The notes below the pieces were generated by a model. The model saw only the letters and a program-made list of their open reading frames with translations, was not told the DNA's origin and made no database searches. The translations under genes were made by a program, and so were the position numbers. This document shows positions 39,551-51,119 of a DNA stretch of 64,000 nucleotides, piece after piece. Numbering within the stretch: position 1 is the first letter of the stretch; each line of letters starts with the position of its first letter. Source of the DNA: Pterois miles (taxonomy: Eukaryota; Chordata; Actinopteri; Perciformes; Scorpaenidae); the NCBI GenBank assembly GCA_947000775.1, contig CAMQGK010000650.1, positions 4,287,501 to 4,351,500 on the forward strand, written 5' to 3'.

Positions 39551-42348
39551 TTCAGGTTAGCTAGTTAGCTTCTTCTACGTTATTTGCGTTAGCTCTCAAA
39601 CTGTTGGCCGGAGAGTTGATGGGCTTGGTTTCTAAGTCCTGGGTCGGCCGTCGGTCAGCCGCTTGGAGACACTTGATGGGTTTCACGGGCGGTAGTGAAA
39701 CGACGCTCACTTGCTGCAGTCACGCAGAATCAGTTTCCCTCCAGCACACTCTGTACAGGATATAACTTTTCTGCTTGTGTGTGAGTTTGTGTCTCGCATG
39801 CGCGGCGGATAGTGGCATCTCCAACGGCTTTTGTGCAAGTCTCCGATTCCCACCCGCCCACCGTCGCTGGGTTTGCCAGCACTTTCCAGGGCCGTCAGCT
39901 GACCCTTTTTTCGTCATCCAAAACAAACACCTCCCTCTCCAGCGACTCTGAGCACATGCGAAGATGCACCGCAAGAGGCGTTAAGGGCAACCATCGAAGA
40001 GCAAACAGCGCCTGTGTGTGCACACGTCACTCGTTTATTTTCAGTCAGGCTTTTTGACTCCGAGGAGGGCATCTTCGTTTTTTGCACATCTCACTTCCGT
40101 GTTTGCTGTCTCATCACGAAATACTTAATCTTTTCATAAAACATACAACTAATCAAGTAAGTAACCAAATTATACTCAAATTAACATACTTTTATCCCCG
40201 GTTATAATGACCAGTTGTGATTCAGCTAACTATGAACACTGTAAACTACTAGTCGCTACTAACATGTAACGTCACAGCTGTAAACAACGTTAGTTACCGC
40301 TAGCTAACTTCGACTGGTATCAGAGAGAAACACATAGGCTAAACTTACCAGTTGCCTCTGGTGGGTTATTGTGCTTCATGTAACATGATTATTTATGGCT
40401 CTAGTACAGCTTGTAGTAATAAAAAATGAGAATGACCTATTCACAACTGGCCTATTGTTACATGAAGCCATTATTTGTCACCCTTATGTTAGCTAGCTAA
40501 GGTGCCAAGAGCACCAAAGTATCTTACTAGTTTATAAGTAGCAGTGACCGTTATCTAACCTTAGCTTCTGCTAATGTTGTAATTACCATGTGGTGTTTCT
40601 GTTCATGAGCTCTTATTAAGTCACAAAGTCAAAACTCGTGATAAGGTTTGTATCTGAAGCTGTAAATCACTCATCTACAGAGAGAACCGTTGTTCTGTGC
40701 GTCGCTTATTTATAGCTTTTTATTTCTGAAAATATCATTGAGTGTGGTGTGGACTTATGCTAATGATGCTAACAGTCACGAGGTATGTTGTGGTATACTG
40801 TATACCACGCCCTGTCACCACGATAATATATGATGTTATACACACACATAAGTATATAAGTAAATAATAACAGGAGGTTCATAAACTAAAATAGTAATCT
40901 GATAAATATTGAGGAGCTTTTGCAGACAAATGACAGGTAAAGTGACAGTGGTGTACACTTGGCTAAGATATGATTAAGTAATGGTGCTTATTGTATGTCT
41001 GTATAAATATAATATAATATAATACAAGAGTCAATGTAGCATATTAACATAATGTGGTATAATATGGTGCATTATGATATAGTATGGGATATTACACATA
41101 ATATAAGGTCTAGTAGTGTAGTAATATAGTAGTACAGTATAAGATAATATCTTGTATAGTTCAACAATATAACATAGAAAAAATGCACTGTAGTATACAG
41201 CAATGTAATACAATTTAATAGAATGTAAAATCTAATATGTTATATGGTATCTTTCTATTTTTTAAACTATTATATTATTAGTGTAAGATCTAACATAATA
41301 CACTATGTGGTGTAATACAGCAATATAATACAATTTAATAGAATATCAAATATAATATGTTATATGGTATTTTTTATTTTTATTTATTCTTTTATTTTTT
41401 ATATTGTTAGTGTGCGATATAACACAATATACCATGTGGTATAATGCAGCAGTATAATACAATTTAAAAGCATATAAAATATAATGTTATCACATGTTTG
41501 TTTTTTAATTCTTATTATATTATTAGTGTACGATATAACATAATATACTATGTGGTATAGTACAGCAATATAATATAATTTTATAGAATATCACATATAA
41601 TATGTTATATGTTTTTTAAAAAGTTATTATTTTGTCAATTTACTTGACACAGTTCACATATAATAAACTAAATTAAATACATAAATTTTATGCATTATAC
41701 AGAGATATCCAGGCTGGTAAACAATAATACAAATGGCATATACATTACATACAACAAACATTATAAAATAGTGTTCACTATGTACATATTCACAGGATGC
41801 AGATAGTATTCTGTATCTAAAATAAACTAAACTATTTACATTTTTAGATAATTAAACAGGACAGTGATATGATATTTGCTGGTATCACAAAGTCTGCCAC
41901 AATATGATTTCGATTCGATTCAATTCAATTCAGGTGTTTGTTTGACATACTTTTTAATAAAAATTAATATAAAATAGCCCTCCTGTTGTTCACTATAAAG
42001 TGCCACATTTGTCATGTTAAAGTGCAAATGTCTTATATCAGTTAAGATTTTCAAAATAAAGGTGTATTTTAAAGGTGGCGATGTGTATCTCTGTTTTCAC
42101 TTTGCATCAGTGATATTTGATGAATCCTTACAGCCCTATTATTTAATGATGGTTCATAAAACTAAAATGAATGATTGCATTGTACTGTATATTATAATAT
42201 ATAACAAGAATATATTGACAGCATGGCGAGGTACAGTATATAATCAGTCCAACAGAGAGACAATGGAGAGGGTGAGATGGTTATTTTGTGTCATTACTGA
42301 CAGATACGAACTGACATATATTTTATTGTTTTAGGTGTTGTTTCTAAG
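39551..42348. other. Gap between ing5 and plekhb2: promoters and an AT-rich satellite
   Basis: 39551-40080 is the GC-richest part, including GCATGCGCGGCGG near 39798, and should hold the ing5 promoter and perhaps a shared start for plekhb2. A donor-like CAA/GTAAGT at 40156-40162 on the plus strand could end a plekhb2 5' UTR exon, joining the acceptor TTTTAG at 42334. From about 41000 the sequence is AT-rich, with ~120-bp tandem units. Confidence 0.35.
41110..41630. repeat. AT-rich tandem repeat, ~120-bp unit, about four copies
   Basis: The phrase CAGCAATATAATACAATTTA starts at about 41198, 41318, 41447 and 41563 (spacings near 120, 129 and 116). Each copy is followed by AATATGTTATATGG-type and TATTAGTGT(A/G)(A/C)GAT-type text and then ACTATGTGGTAT. 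Confidence 0.7.
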
Positions 42349-43146
42349 ATGGCTATGGTGAAGAGTGGTTGGCTCCATCGACAAAGTGAGTAGCCAGACA
42401 GTTTACCATACAGATATTAGGCGATACTTGTGTTTAATGTTGTTTAAATGTGCTGTTACATTTAGAATACTGTGTAAATAAATTCAGTTTGGACTGAAGT
42501 GTATTGTTGTTTTCATTAAAGGTACCATACTGCGTCGGTGGAAAAGAAACTGGTTTGACTTGTGGGCTGACGGACGACTTGTGTTTTATAACGATCAACA
42601 ACGGCGTGACATGGAGGACGACATCCACATGAGGGTCGACTGCATTAACATCCGCAGCTCTGCTGCATGTCAAGGTGCTTGTCATCTGAGCTCGTCATTG
42701 GCTCACACTTAAGAGTATTTGTACAGTATGTGAGTATTTCTGAGTATGTGCCACCTCTCTTGTTTGTGCTGCTGTGTTGCTCCTCAGAGCTCAACCCACC
42801 GGAGGGGAAGATACGAGATGCCTTGCTCCAGATAGTGTGCAGAGATGGACGAGTTATCAGCTTGTGTGCCGACAGCGCAGATGACGCTCTGTAAGACAAC
42901 ACAGACATGACTGAGTCATTCAATCAATTTGATGCATTATTCTGGTCCCTCTTGAAGTTGAATGTGTTCTGTTTTTATATTTTTTCAGACCATTTCACCG
43001 TTGTAAATGTAAATACTCTAAATGTGTCAGAGTTTATTTCCTGTTGCAGCGCATCATCATGCATGTGAATGACATCAGCTGACAGGAAGTAAACATAGAC
43101 CCAAGCTGTTGCCAGTTTCCACTGAAACAGCCTACAGACGTTGTTT

Positions 43147-43192
<46 letters not shown>

Positions 43193-46045
43193 CTTTATTG
43201 ATCCCAAGTTGGGAAATTGTGGTGTTACAGCAGCAGGTTATCAGCACAATAAACATGAGAGAATATACACATCTATGTACACGTAAAAAAGAGAATATAC
43301 ACATCTGTACTAAGTGTGAAGTATATACAGAGAATCTTGTTATAATCTAATCTAATTCTAAGAAATGTAAACATTTACGACTAAGATGACATGGTTTCCA
43401 CTTTGTGTTGCAGGGCATGGACCATGGCTCTTCAGGATGCCAGAATTAACACGGTGAGTCTCTGCTACATCTTGTATTACTTCAGTTTTGATTTGATTAG
43501 CAAAATAAGAACAGGAACTTGTTGGAAAACCAGCCTGTCTTATTAATTAAAGAAGATGTGATTTAGACTATTAGAAAATATTATTTCCATGCTGTAAGAC
43601 AGAACTGGAACATGAAAGTGGCTGTGTCTGCTTTCATTATATCTCTCTGATGGTAACTTCAGTGCAGGAGAGGCAACTGTCTTTTATTTGTCAGAGCTTT
43701 CTTCTGTTTCCATTTGCCCAAACGTCATGTTGCTCAGGTTTGTTGGTTGTCAGCTTTCAGGTGAGGTGGCCTCATTTGTGGTATTTTATTTTTAGGTGGT
43801 CGCTACACCTCAGATCGGCTTCGCACAGGAAGTGATTGCATCTGCCCCTCCCCCCTACTCAGAATATGCTCCCCCACCTCAGGTAAATAGCATAAACACT
43901 ATACATATGACAAGAAATGTTAAAAGTTTAGATTAACACGTTTTTAATGTCCCTGTTCATTTCAGGCCTCAACATTATCCTTCCCTCAATAAATTAATAA
44001 ATTCAGTTCTGTGTATCTGTGAATAGGATTAGTTTCTGTAATTATGAGTCACTGTTTACATCTACATCAGCAGACAAGCTTTGTTTATTGCATAAAAATA
44101 GTACAATATGATTATACTGTATTCATATTTTGCACCATCTGACACATTTAATCGCTGTATATGTTCTGCCGCACAATTTGGCTTGGTTTGACATGATTAT
44201 ACTTACTAACTTACTAACCAAGTTAACGAAAACAAAACAGAAGAGTCCGACACAACAACAAAGTCAGTCTACGGCCGTCTACTGGTGCAGTAATGGAAGT
44301 GTTAAACAGCTCTACTAGGCAGCATGTGTGAAAATAACTCCAATAATTAATCAATTAGTTGTGTCAACTATTTAATTAACCAGAAACTGTTTTATTAATT
44401 GATTAATCGGTTTGAACAATTTTTAAAGAAAAATAAATCTCTGATTCCAGCCTCTTAAATGTGAACATTTTATGTTTTTTTTTACTCCTGTGACAGTAAA
44501 CTGAATATTACGTCATAATGACACTGTGGCTCAGAGGGTAGAGCAGGTCGGTGGTTCGATCCCCGGCTGCTTTGGTCATATGTCGATGTGACCTTGAGCA
44601 AGACACTTAACCCCAAATTGCTCCCGAAGGCTGAGCTATCGGTGTGTGAATGAGTGACTTAGATTAGACGGTGATGGGAAAAGTTGTCATCTCGCATGGC
44701 AGCCTCTGATATCAGTGTATGAATGTGTGAATGAGTGAATGCTGACATGTAGTGTTAAGTACTTTGAGTGGTCAGATGAATAGAAAAGTGCTATAGGAAA
44801 ACGATTTATCTTTTAGATGTGGACAAAACAAGACATTTGAGGACGTCATCTTGGGCTTTGGGAAACACTGATCAACATTTTTCACTGTTTTCTGACATTT
44901 TACAGACCGAGAAAATAATCGACAATGATATTAATATCGACAATGATATTAATCATTAGTTACAGCTCCGCAGAACAAACAAAGGTGGAGTCTACTGCCA
45001 TCTACTGGTGGAGTAATTGAACTCTTTAAAAGCTCCACTAAACAGTAATGTGAAATTAATACTGAATCTAGAGCTGCAACAATTCATTTATTAGTTGTCA
45101 ACTATAAAATCAATCAACAACTATTTTGATAATCAATTTTTAAAACACTCTAAACTCTGATTCCAGCTTCTTAAATGTGAATATTTCCTGGTTTCTTTCC
45201 TCCTCTATGACAGTAAACTGAATATCTTTGAGTTGTGGACTAAACAAGACATTAGAGGACGTCATCTTGGGATTTGGGAAACACTGATCAACATTTTCAC
45301 TATTTTCTGACATTTTATAGACGAAACAACTAATCGATTCATTGAGAAAATAACAGGTAAAATTCTCGTATGTATGAAGAGATTGGTTAAGGTTCGGATA
45401 GGTCGTCGCGATGATTCTTGCAAGAGTTTTGGCAGTTTGTGGGGTACCTTCTTGACACAAGCCAGTGAAAGACAGTAGGTGCCACTAGGTGTAAATGGAC
45501 ATTTTAAACTTTCATCACATGTTCCATTTCCATCTGCAATGAATGAAATACGGACAAAACAAGACATTAGAGGACATCATCATCATATCTGCAGCCCTAA
45601 CTAAATCAAATGACTCTTTAGTATTGTGAGGGGCTTGCTAGTACGTAGCATCCCAAAGAGGATCAAAAGTGTCTTTACGGACTTGTTTTCTGTCGTTTTT
45701 CAGCAGGGTTATGCTCCGGGCCCGTACGGAGACTACGTCGCACCTCCACCACACGCCACACAGATCGTATACTCTGCTGATGGGCAGCCTTACGCTGTAG
45801 CCTACCCTTACCAGTACCAAGGTAAATAACATTTAACATTAGCTTATATGCAGAAGTAAACCAAGTTTTAGTTGCAAAATTAAATGAGGCATCACGTTGC
45901 TGTTCTAGGTGGGTACCCAGCTCCTGGAGTCAACCACGTTGTTATCCGGGAACGCCAGCGCGAAGACGGAGGAGATGTGGCTTTGGGAATGCTCGCCGGA
46001 GCAGCAACTGGTCTGGCACTTGGCTCTCTCTTCTCTGTCTTCTAG
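42349..46045 (+). CDS. plekhb2: Pleckstrin homology domain family B member 2 (evectin-2), complete
   Basis: Seven coding exons: 42349-42385, 42522-42674, 42788-42890, 43414-43453, 43796-43882, 45704-45821, 45909-46045. Total 675 nt, 224 aa (human 222), phases consistent. The N-terminal PH domain, about residues 3-105, starts MAMVKSGWLHRQS and has RRWKRNWFDLW and LQIVCRDGRVISLCA, ending AWTMALQDAR. A Pro/Tyr-rich middle follows (SAPPPYSEYAPPPQ, GYAPGPYGDYV). The C-terminus is a hydrophobic glycine-rich anchor, ALGMLAGAATGLALGSLF. Evectin-2 binds phosphatidylserine through its PH domain on recycling endosomes and is needed for retrograde traffic. The start is the ATG just after an acceptor; a second in-frame ATG two codons on is less family-like. 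Exon 6 has a CAGCAG tandem acceptor, so one Gln may be optional. Confidence 0.97.
43146..43340 (-). mobile_element. LINE-type 3' tail with (TAGA)n
   Basis: (TAGA)n at 43147-43192 adjoins TACTTTATTGATCCCAAGTT, then GGGAAATTGTGGTGTTACAG. On the minus strand this is a tail ending CCCAACTTGGGATCAATAAA then (TATC)n, the standard 3' end of fish LINEs. In plekhb2 intron 3. Confidence 0.65.
44300..44960. mobile_element. TAGTTGTCAACTA-type repeat with inserted SINE
   Basis: AATTAATCAATTAGTTG and later GACGTCATCTTGGGCTTTG / AAACACTGATCAACA match 45060-45600. It is split by the SINE at 44514-44812. In plekhb2 intron 5. Confidence 0.5.
44514..44812 (+). mobile_element. tRNA-headed SINE (second family), copy 1
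   Basis: The head GTGGCTCAGAGGGTAGAGC (A-box-like) and GGTGGTTCGATCCCCGGC (B-box-like) are followed by CCTTGAGCAAGACACTTAAC and GTGTGAATGAGTGAATG, ending GAAAAGTGCTATAGG. A second, inverted copy is at 54892-55196. Confidence 0.75.
45060..45600. mobile_element. TAGTTGTCAACTA-type repeat, another copy
   Basis: Starts AGAGCTGCAACAATTC, with TTAGTTGTCAACTATAAAAT. Shares a long interior with 30340-30830 and 44300-44960. No ORF. In plekhb2 intron 5. Confidence 0.5.
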
Positions 46046-46336
46046 AGTCTTTATAAATGTACATCTAGTAGCACACCGTCCCCTCGTATTAGCAGCATTT
46101 GGCCTCTTCTCTGTGCCATCACAGGAGTCGGAGTAAAATATGTCTGTTGGGCTACTTCCATCTATGAAGCATGATTGTGATGGGCAGTGATTTACTCCCT
46201 GTATGCTCTATATATACTGTACACAGTAAATACTGTTAGCACTTTGTCATAATGTCCTGTGTGGCAGTTTCCCACCTCCTTTGTGTTGTGTGAATATGAA
46301 TGTTCTTAACCAAAAAATACATCAGTCACTTTTAAA

Positions 46337-47553
46337 TAGAGATGCACCGATTGCACTTATCTTGGCCGATTCTGATTTTCTGTCTTTCTCAGAGCTAAAG
46401 TGTTTTTTATTTATGTATTTTAGACATTTAAAACAATCAATATCAGTTTAAGTGTACGCTATATTTAGGATATTTTCACCACTTTGCCATCAGACGGCCC
46501 TTTCTGACAGGGAACTGAAGCCGTTATCTATGCTCTCTTTACAGCCACAAGACTCCTTTGATAAAAAGTGTAATTTACCTGGCAGAACACAGGAGCCGGC
46601 TGCTGGTCTAACGCCTCAATCGGTTAATTTGTTTGTGTTATTGCAGGGCTCTGGTGTTTTAAAAGGTTAATTGATTCACCAAAGTCACAAAATAACACAA
46701 ACACACACAAACTAACTGATCGATGCAGCGGTACACCAGCAACTCTTCTGTGAGGTTAAATAGCTGTTTTTGTCAATGGAGTCTGGTGGCTTCGAAGAGA
46801 GCAGAGATAACTGCTTCAGTTCCCCCGTCAGAAAGGGCTGTCTGACCGTGAGGCTAAGTAGTGAGCTATAACTGACAGCATAGGCAAACATTGTTGGTAC
46901 TTTTGTGCTTATTTTGGACTTGCAGGTGTTTTGAGCTTTATGTCTTCTATGAACTTCCACTCCGACAACATCATGTGTGGCTGTGACGTCGCGGCCTGTA
47001 AACATAAAACCATCATGCGTGTATGTAAATTTGACAGAAAACATACTTATATATAGTATGGGTGGGACTCACCAGAGGCCCCATGATACGCTATTAATCA
47101 CGATACTGAAGTCACAATACGATCTTATCGCGATTTTAAACATTTTGCAAGAGTATTGCGATAAGATATTGAGATTTATCACCTTTTATGCAGTTTTCAT
47201 TCACATGTCTTGGGGTCCCCTTTGAAAATGGCTATGCCAGTTTTTCCTCACCAAAATTGAGCATAACTGTGGAGCGTTATTTGGCATCCTTCCAGACAAG
47301 CGAACATAACATGGTTGGTGCCAATGGATTCCTCAGGTTTTCTAGCTTTAAGACTGAGCTGCAACCTCTGAAAGACAAAATAGCAACCGTTGGCTTGCTG
47401 AGAGGTTAATAGTTTATATGATAAATGATCAATACTCGGCACCTGTGTATCAGTGCTGTATCGCCAAACAAAATGTCGCCACACTATACTGTATTGATCT
47501 TTTCCCCCAGTACTAATATCTAGAAAGGAGACTGATGGATCGGTGCATCTCTT
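46337..47553. mobile_element. hAT-like element with AGATGCACCGAT ends, carrying a MITE
   Basis: The left end TAGAGATGCACCGATTGC and right end GGATCGGTGCATCTCT are inverted. At about 46430-46890 it carries a piece of MITE family A (CAGTTTAAGTGTACGCTATA, CTGAAGCCGTTATC). The right half has TTTGAAAATGG...GCGTTATTTGGC text. Confidence 0.6.
46430..46890. mobile_element. MITE family A fragment (copy 4)
   Basis: Internal part of family A with both tips missing; it has the back-to-back CTGAAGC...TATGCTCTCTT and AAGAGAGCAGAGATAACTGC arms seen in copies 1 and 3. Confidence 0.5.
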
Positions 47554-49186
47554 TTTCTTAAGTTATTTAAACGACAAGAAAGACACTCCTCCTTTTATGT
47601 ACTGTACATTTCAGGTCCTTATTGATTTTCAAGTTTTTTTCTGTTTCACGGAGGACATTTGTCCTTTATATATTTTGCTGAATGACCTTAATAGCCATTA
47701 ATTGTTTTGTTTTACAGGTTTTGTGTTCACCTCTGTGTACTGTACCTTTACTTTGTTTTACATGTATTACCTGTTTTGTTTTGGTTGCAGTATGTCTGTG
47801 GCTCCTCAGGTTATTAGTGGTGGAAGCCGCCTGAGATGAGACATAAAGAAATACTAATAATAAAAAGTTGTAGCGTGTCGAGGTACCTAAATCTGGTTGT
47901 GGTGGATGTCTTATATCATTACCACCACAAAGAAGTCTCATGTTTGAGGAAACGCTGGCATTGTGCTTTGAAGTGAAAAGGGACGTCACTCCTCCAACTT
48001 TTGTATGTGCATGAATCATTATTTATGGTCATTTTCTTCCATTGGCAGCTGTTGAACCATACTTCTCATTTGAAATGTGTTTGAATCGATGATTTCAGTG
48101 GGCTTGGCGTGGTACGCACAAAAGTCGCTTGAGATTTAGTTACATTTCGATTGGCCTGGACTTATATTTTTCACTCCAAATGTTATTTATAACTGCATTT
48201 ATTCACTTTGAAATAGCAACTTCTGCTCAATAGAAAACAATATTGATGTGCTCTTCAATAGATACTGCATATCTTTATTAATGACACTTACTAAGAGATC
48301 TTTTACGATTAAACTTATGTAATTTTTAGCAAATTATCAGCTTAAGTAGCGTAACATTGATGTCCTTTTTCTACAGGTCTTAAATAATTTAAAGAAATTA
48401 ACCTGCTTTATTTCTCCTATCAAATGTACTAATTAAATTATGATGTACCCTGCATTTAGAATACAAATACATTGTAGTTAAAAAAGAGATGTATTTTAAC
48501 AATTAAATATATATTCACAAAGTTAAAAATGACTCCTGTTGTTTTGTTTTGTGTTGTTTATTCAACCGTGAGACTTTCGTTCACAGAACACGCAACAAAA
48601 GTGCAAATGTGACCAGTAAGTGACCTCTAAACTCCCAAAGAAACTCCTAAATAAAGACAGATTTCAAACCCACACAGTAACCGACTACCAAAGTAATAAA
48701 GATTAAACTAGAAAGTGTTTGTATAGACAGAATTTAGAAGTGCTTCCTGTAACACAAACCACAAGGCCCTTTTTAGCTGGTAATGACAACTTTGTATATG
48801 GAGAAATAAAAATAACCAGTAAAATGTGACCCTGAAAATTCTGTAAAGTGCAATTTAATCCCCTTTAGAATATATTAAAAGGTATGTAGCATTGAAAATG
48901 TGCATTTACCCACTTATTTTAGACAGCTAACAAATCAGTTAACAAATAAAGGTTATTACCACTTTGGTTTGAGACATGAAAAATACCACGCAAGTAAAAG
49001 AAATATGAAACCTTACAAATGTGTAGATGTAAACACGAGCATCAGTGGATTGATAAATTAGTGATAAATAGTGTTGATTAATTGATTAGCAAAAAAAGTC
49101 TTCAATTAAGATTTTGATCATCGATTAATCCTTTTGGTCAATTCTCCAGTAAAAACAACAACTTTATCTTAAACTTATCTTAAACA

Positions 49187-49299
49187 TTAAAGGGATAGTT
49201 CAGAAGTCTGAAGTGGGGTTGCATGAGGTACTTATCCACAGTCTGTGTATGACTGACAGTAGATGACGGGCAGTATGCCCCCAAACAGACAGGAGTACC

Positions 49300-49340
<41 letters not shown>

Positions 49341-50132
49341 GAGCATGGGAGCAAAGCGATGTGCTGGTGTGGACAGAGGCAGCAACAAACACCTAAAAAA
49401 ATCAGTTTAAGTGTGAGCTATATTTAAATAGTTTCACCATCAGACGGCTGAAGACGTTACATCCATCTATGCTTTCTTCAAAGACACCAGACTCCTTTGA
49501 CGGCTCATTTATTTGTGTTATGGTGTGACTTTGGGGAATCCAAACTAACCCATTAAAGCACCACACTCACAAAATAACTATGGGGGTTAATGACAGTTTC
49601 ACCACAATACGATATATTGCTTCTCCATAATAACAGTAACAACATGTTATTTGCTGTTATCACAAAGTCAAGGGGCCTGTGATCGATATTAGATGTTATC
49701 ATATGCCCATTTAACTCAGTCAGTTACATTTACTGGATATCAGATCACAAAAAGCAACTGAAATATGACAATAAAGATGATGATATGTGTCAATGTGTTC
49801 ACATCAGTGATTTTGGATTATTGATCATCGCATCGATATATAAATCCAGATAAAGATATCTTTAAACCCCTGACACGAACACTAACAAACTAACATGGAG
49901 GCAGTGGTAGACCAGCCACCCCTGTGTTTTACAAGGTAAAATTACTGTTTTTGTCGATGGAGTCTTGTGGCTTTGAAAAACGCATATATAACAGCTTCAG
50001 TTCCACATCAGAGAGAGCTGTCTGACAGCGAGGGAAAGTGGTGAAATTATTCTCAATATAGCATACACTTAAACTGATATGTCTAAAATCGTTTTGTTGC
50101 TGTCCCCGTCCACAGCAGTACATTGCTTTGCG
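49187..50132. mobile_element. MITE family A, copy 3 (right end lost)
   Basis: Starts TTAAAGGGATAGTTCAG, then GTTGCATGAGGTACTTATCC as in copy 1, with a (TAG)n tract at about 49300-49340. The right part stops where a hAT-like element is inserted. Confidence 0.6.
49300..49340. repeat. (TAG)n microsatellite
   Basis: About thirteen TAG units inside MITE A copy 3. Confidence 0.9.
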
Positions 50133-50140
50133 ATATATAC

Positions 50141-50880
50141 TAGGGATGATGTTTGCTAGTCACGGTTCAGGTCATGAGGCTGAACGTGTATTTTTTTCAT
50201 CACGTTTACTGTCACACTTGAAATCTAGGTTGAGGTGGTTCGAGCATCTGGTAAGGATGCCCCCCCCGGGCGCCTCCCTGTGGAGGTGTTGCAGGCACGA
50301 CCAGCTGGGAGGAGGCCTCAGGATGATCCAGGACCAGGTGGAGAGATTATATCTCCACGCTGGCCTGGGAACGCCTCGGGGTCCCCCAGTCAGAGCTGGT
50401 TAATGTGGCCCGGGAAAGGGAAGTTTGGGGTCCCCTGCTGGAGCTGTTGCCCCCGCGACCTGACTCGGCGAGGGCAGACCAGATTTTTACTGCGCATGTC
50501 TCTCAACCGCCACTGTATTTACGCTACCCCAGTTATTAGCTCGCCATAGCGCGTTAGCGCAGCAGCTAACAGCGAATGGTAAACGTGTGTAAGTTATTTA
50601 GCTGAGGTGTGAATGACTTTAGTTCCCTCCAGTAAGCAGTGGTCAGTGTTTGTGTCCAGGGAGTTTATTGTGAAGGGTGGAATGGTAGCAGTGAAGCCTT
50701 TTCTTTCTTATGTTTGCCTATTTTAGTGAAGACAAACAGTTGTTGACTTATTTTGCCAAATAAATGAAAAGCATGTTCAAATTCAAATTTGAAATTGGCC
50801 TCCTTGCTGTACCATAAATGTACCGACCCCAAACCGTGATATGAACCGAACTGTGAATTTTATGAACCGTCCCACCCCTA
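50141..50880. mobile_element. hAT-like element copy 2 with perfect 8-bp target duplication
   Basis: It begins TAGGGATGATGTTTGC and ends GAACCGTCCCACCCCTA. Flanking direct repeats ATATATAC lie at 50133-50140 and 50881-50888; 8-bp duplications are the hAT hallmark. An RTE LINE scrap lies inside at 50229-50475. Confidence 0.75.
50229..50475 (+). mobile_element. RTE-type LINE fragment
   Basis: LRWFEHLVRMPP, then RPAGRRPQDDPG-like text and LAWERLGVPQSELV-like text in shifting frames match the end of the element at 2985-3610. Confidence 0.65.
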
Positions 50881-51119
50881 ATATATACTTTACATCTATC
50901 GTTATATTAGCTTGCTTTTCAGTTGCTTTCTTACAGAAATATTTACTTTGAACCCTAATCAGGTTAAGAAACTGAAGAACTTAATGTTCCAGTAACCTGT
51001 TGATGGACATTTTCCACTATTTTTGACACAAAAGATTAATTGAATAATCACAAGCATAATTGACCTTGAAAATAATTGTTAGTTGCGGTCTTATTAAAGG
51101 AGCAGAGTGTTTAGTATTA

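Larger units (their letters stand above)
46046..48530 (+). other. plekhb2: plekhb2 3' UTR / downstream region with nested repeats
   Basis: Directly after the stop there is no further coding text. AATAAAAAGT at about 47860 is a possible polyadenylation site. A nested hAT-like element fills 46337-47553. How far the UTR extends is unknown. Confidence 0.35.
48531..51119. other. plekhb2-vps4b tail-to-tail gap
   Basis: No exon. Contains MITE A copy 3, a (TAG)n tract, a hAT-like element with an RTE scrap inside, and AT-rich text. Confidence 0.4.
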
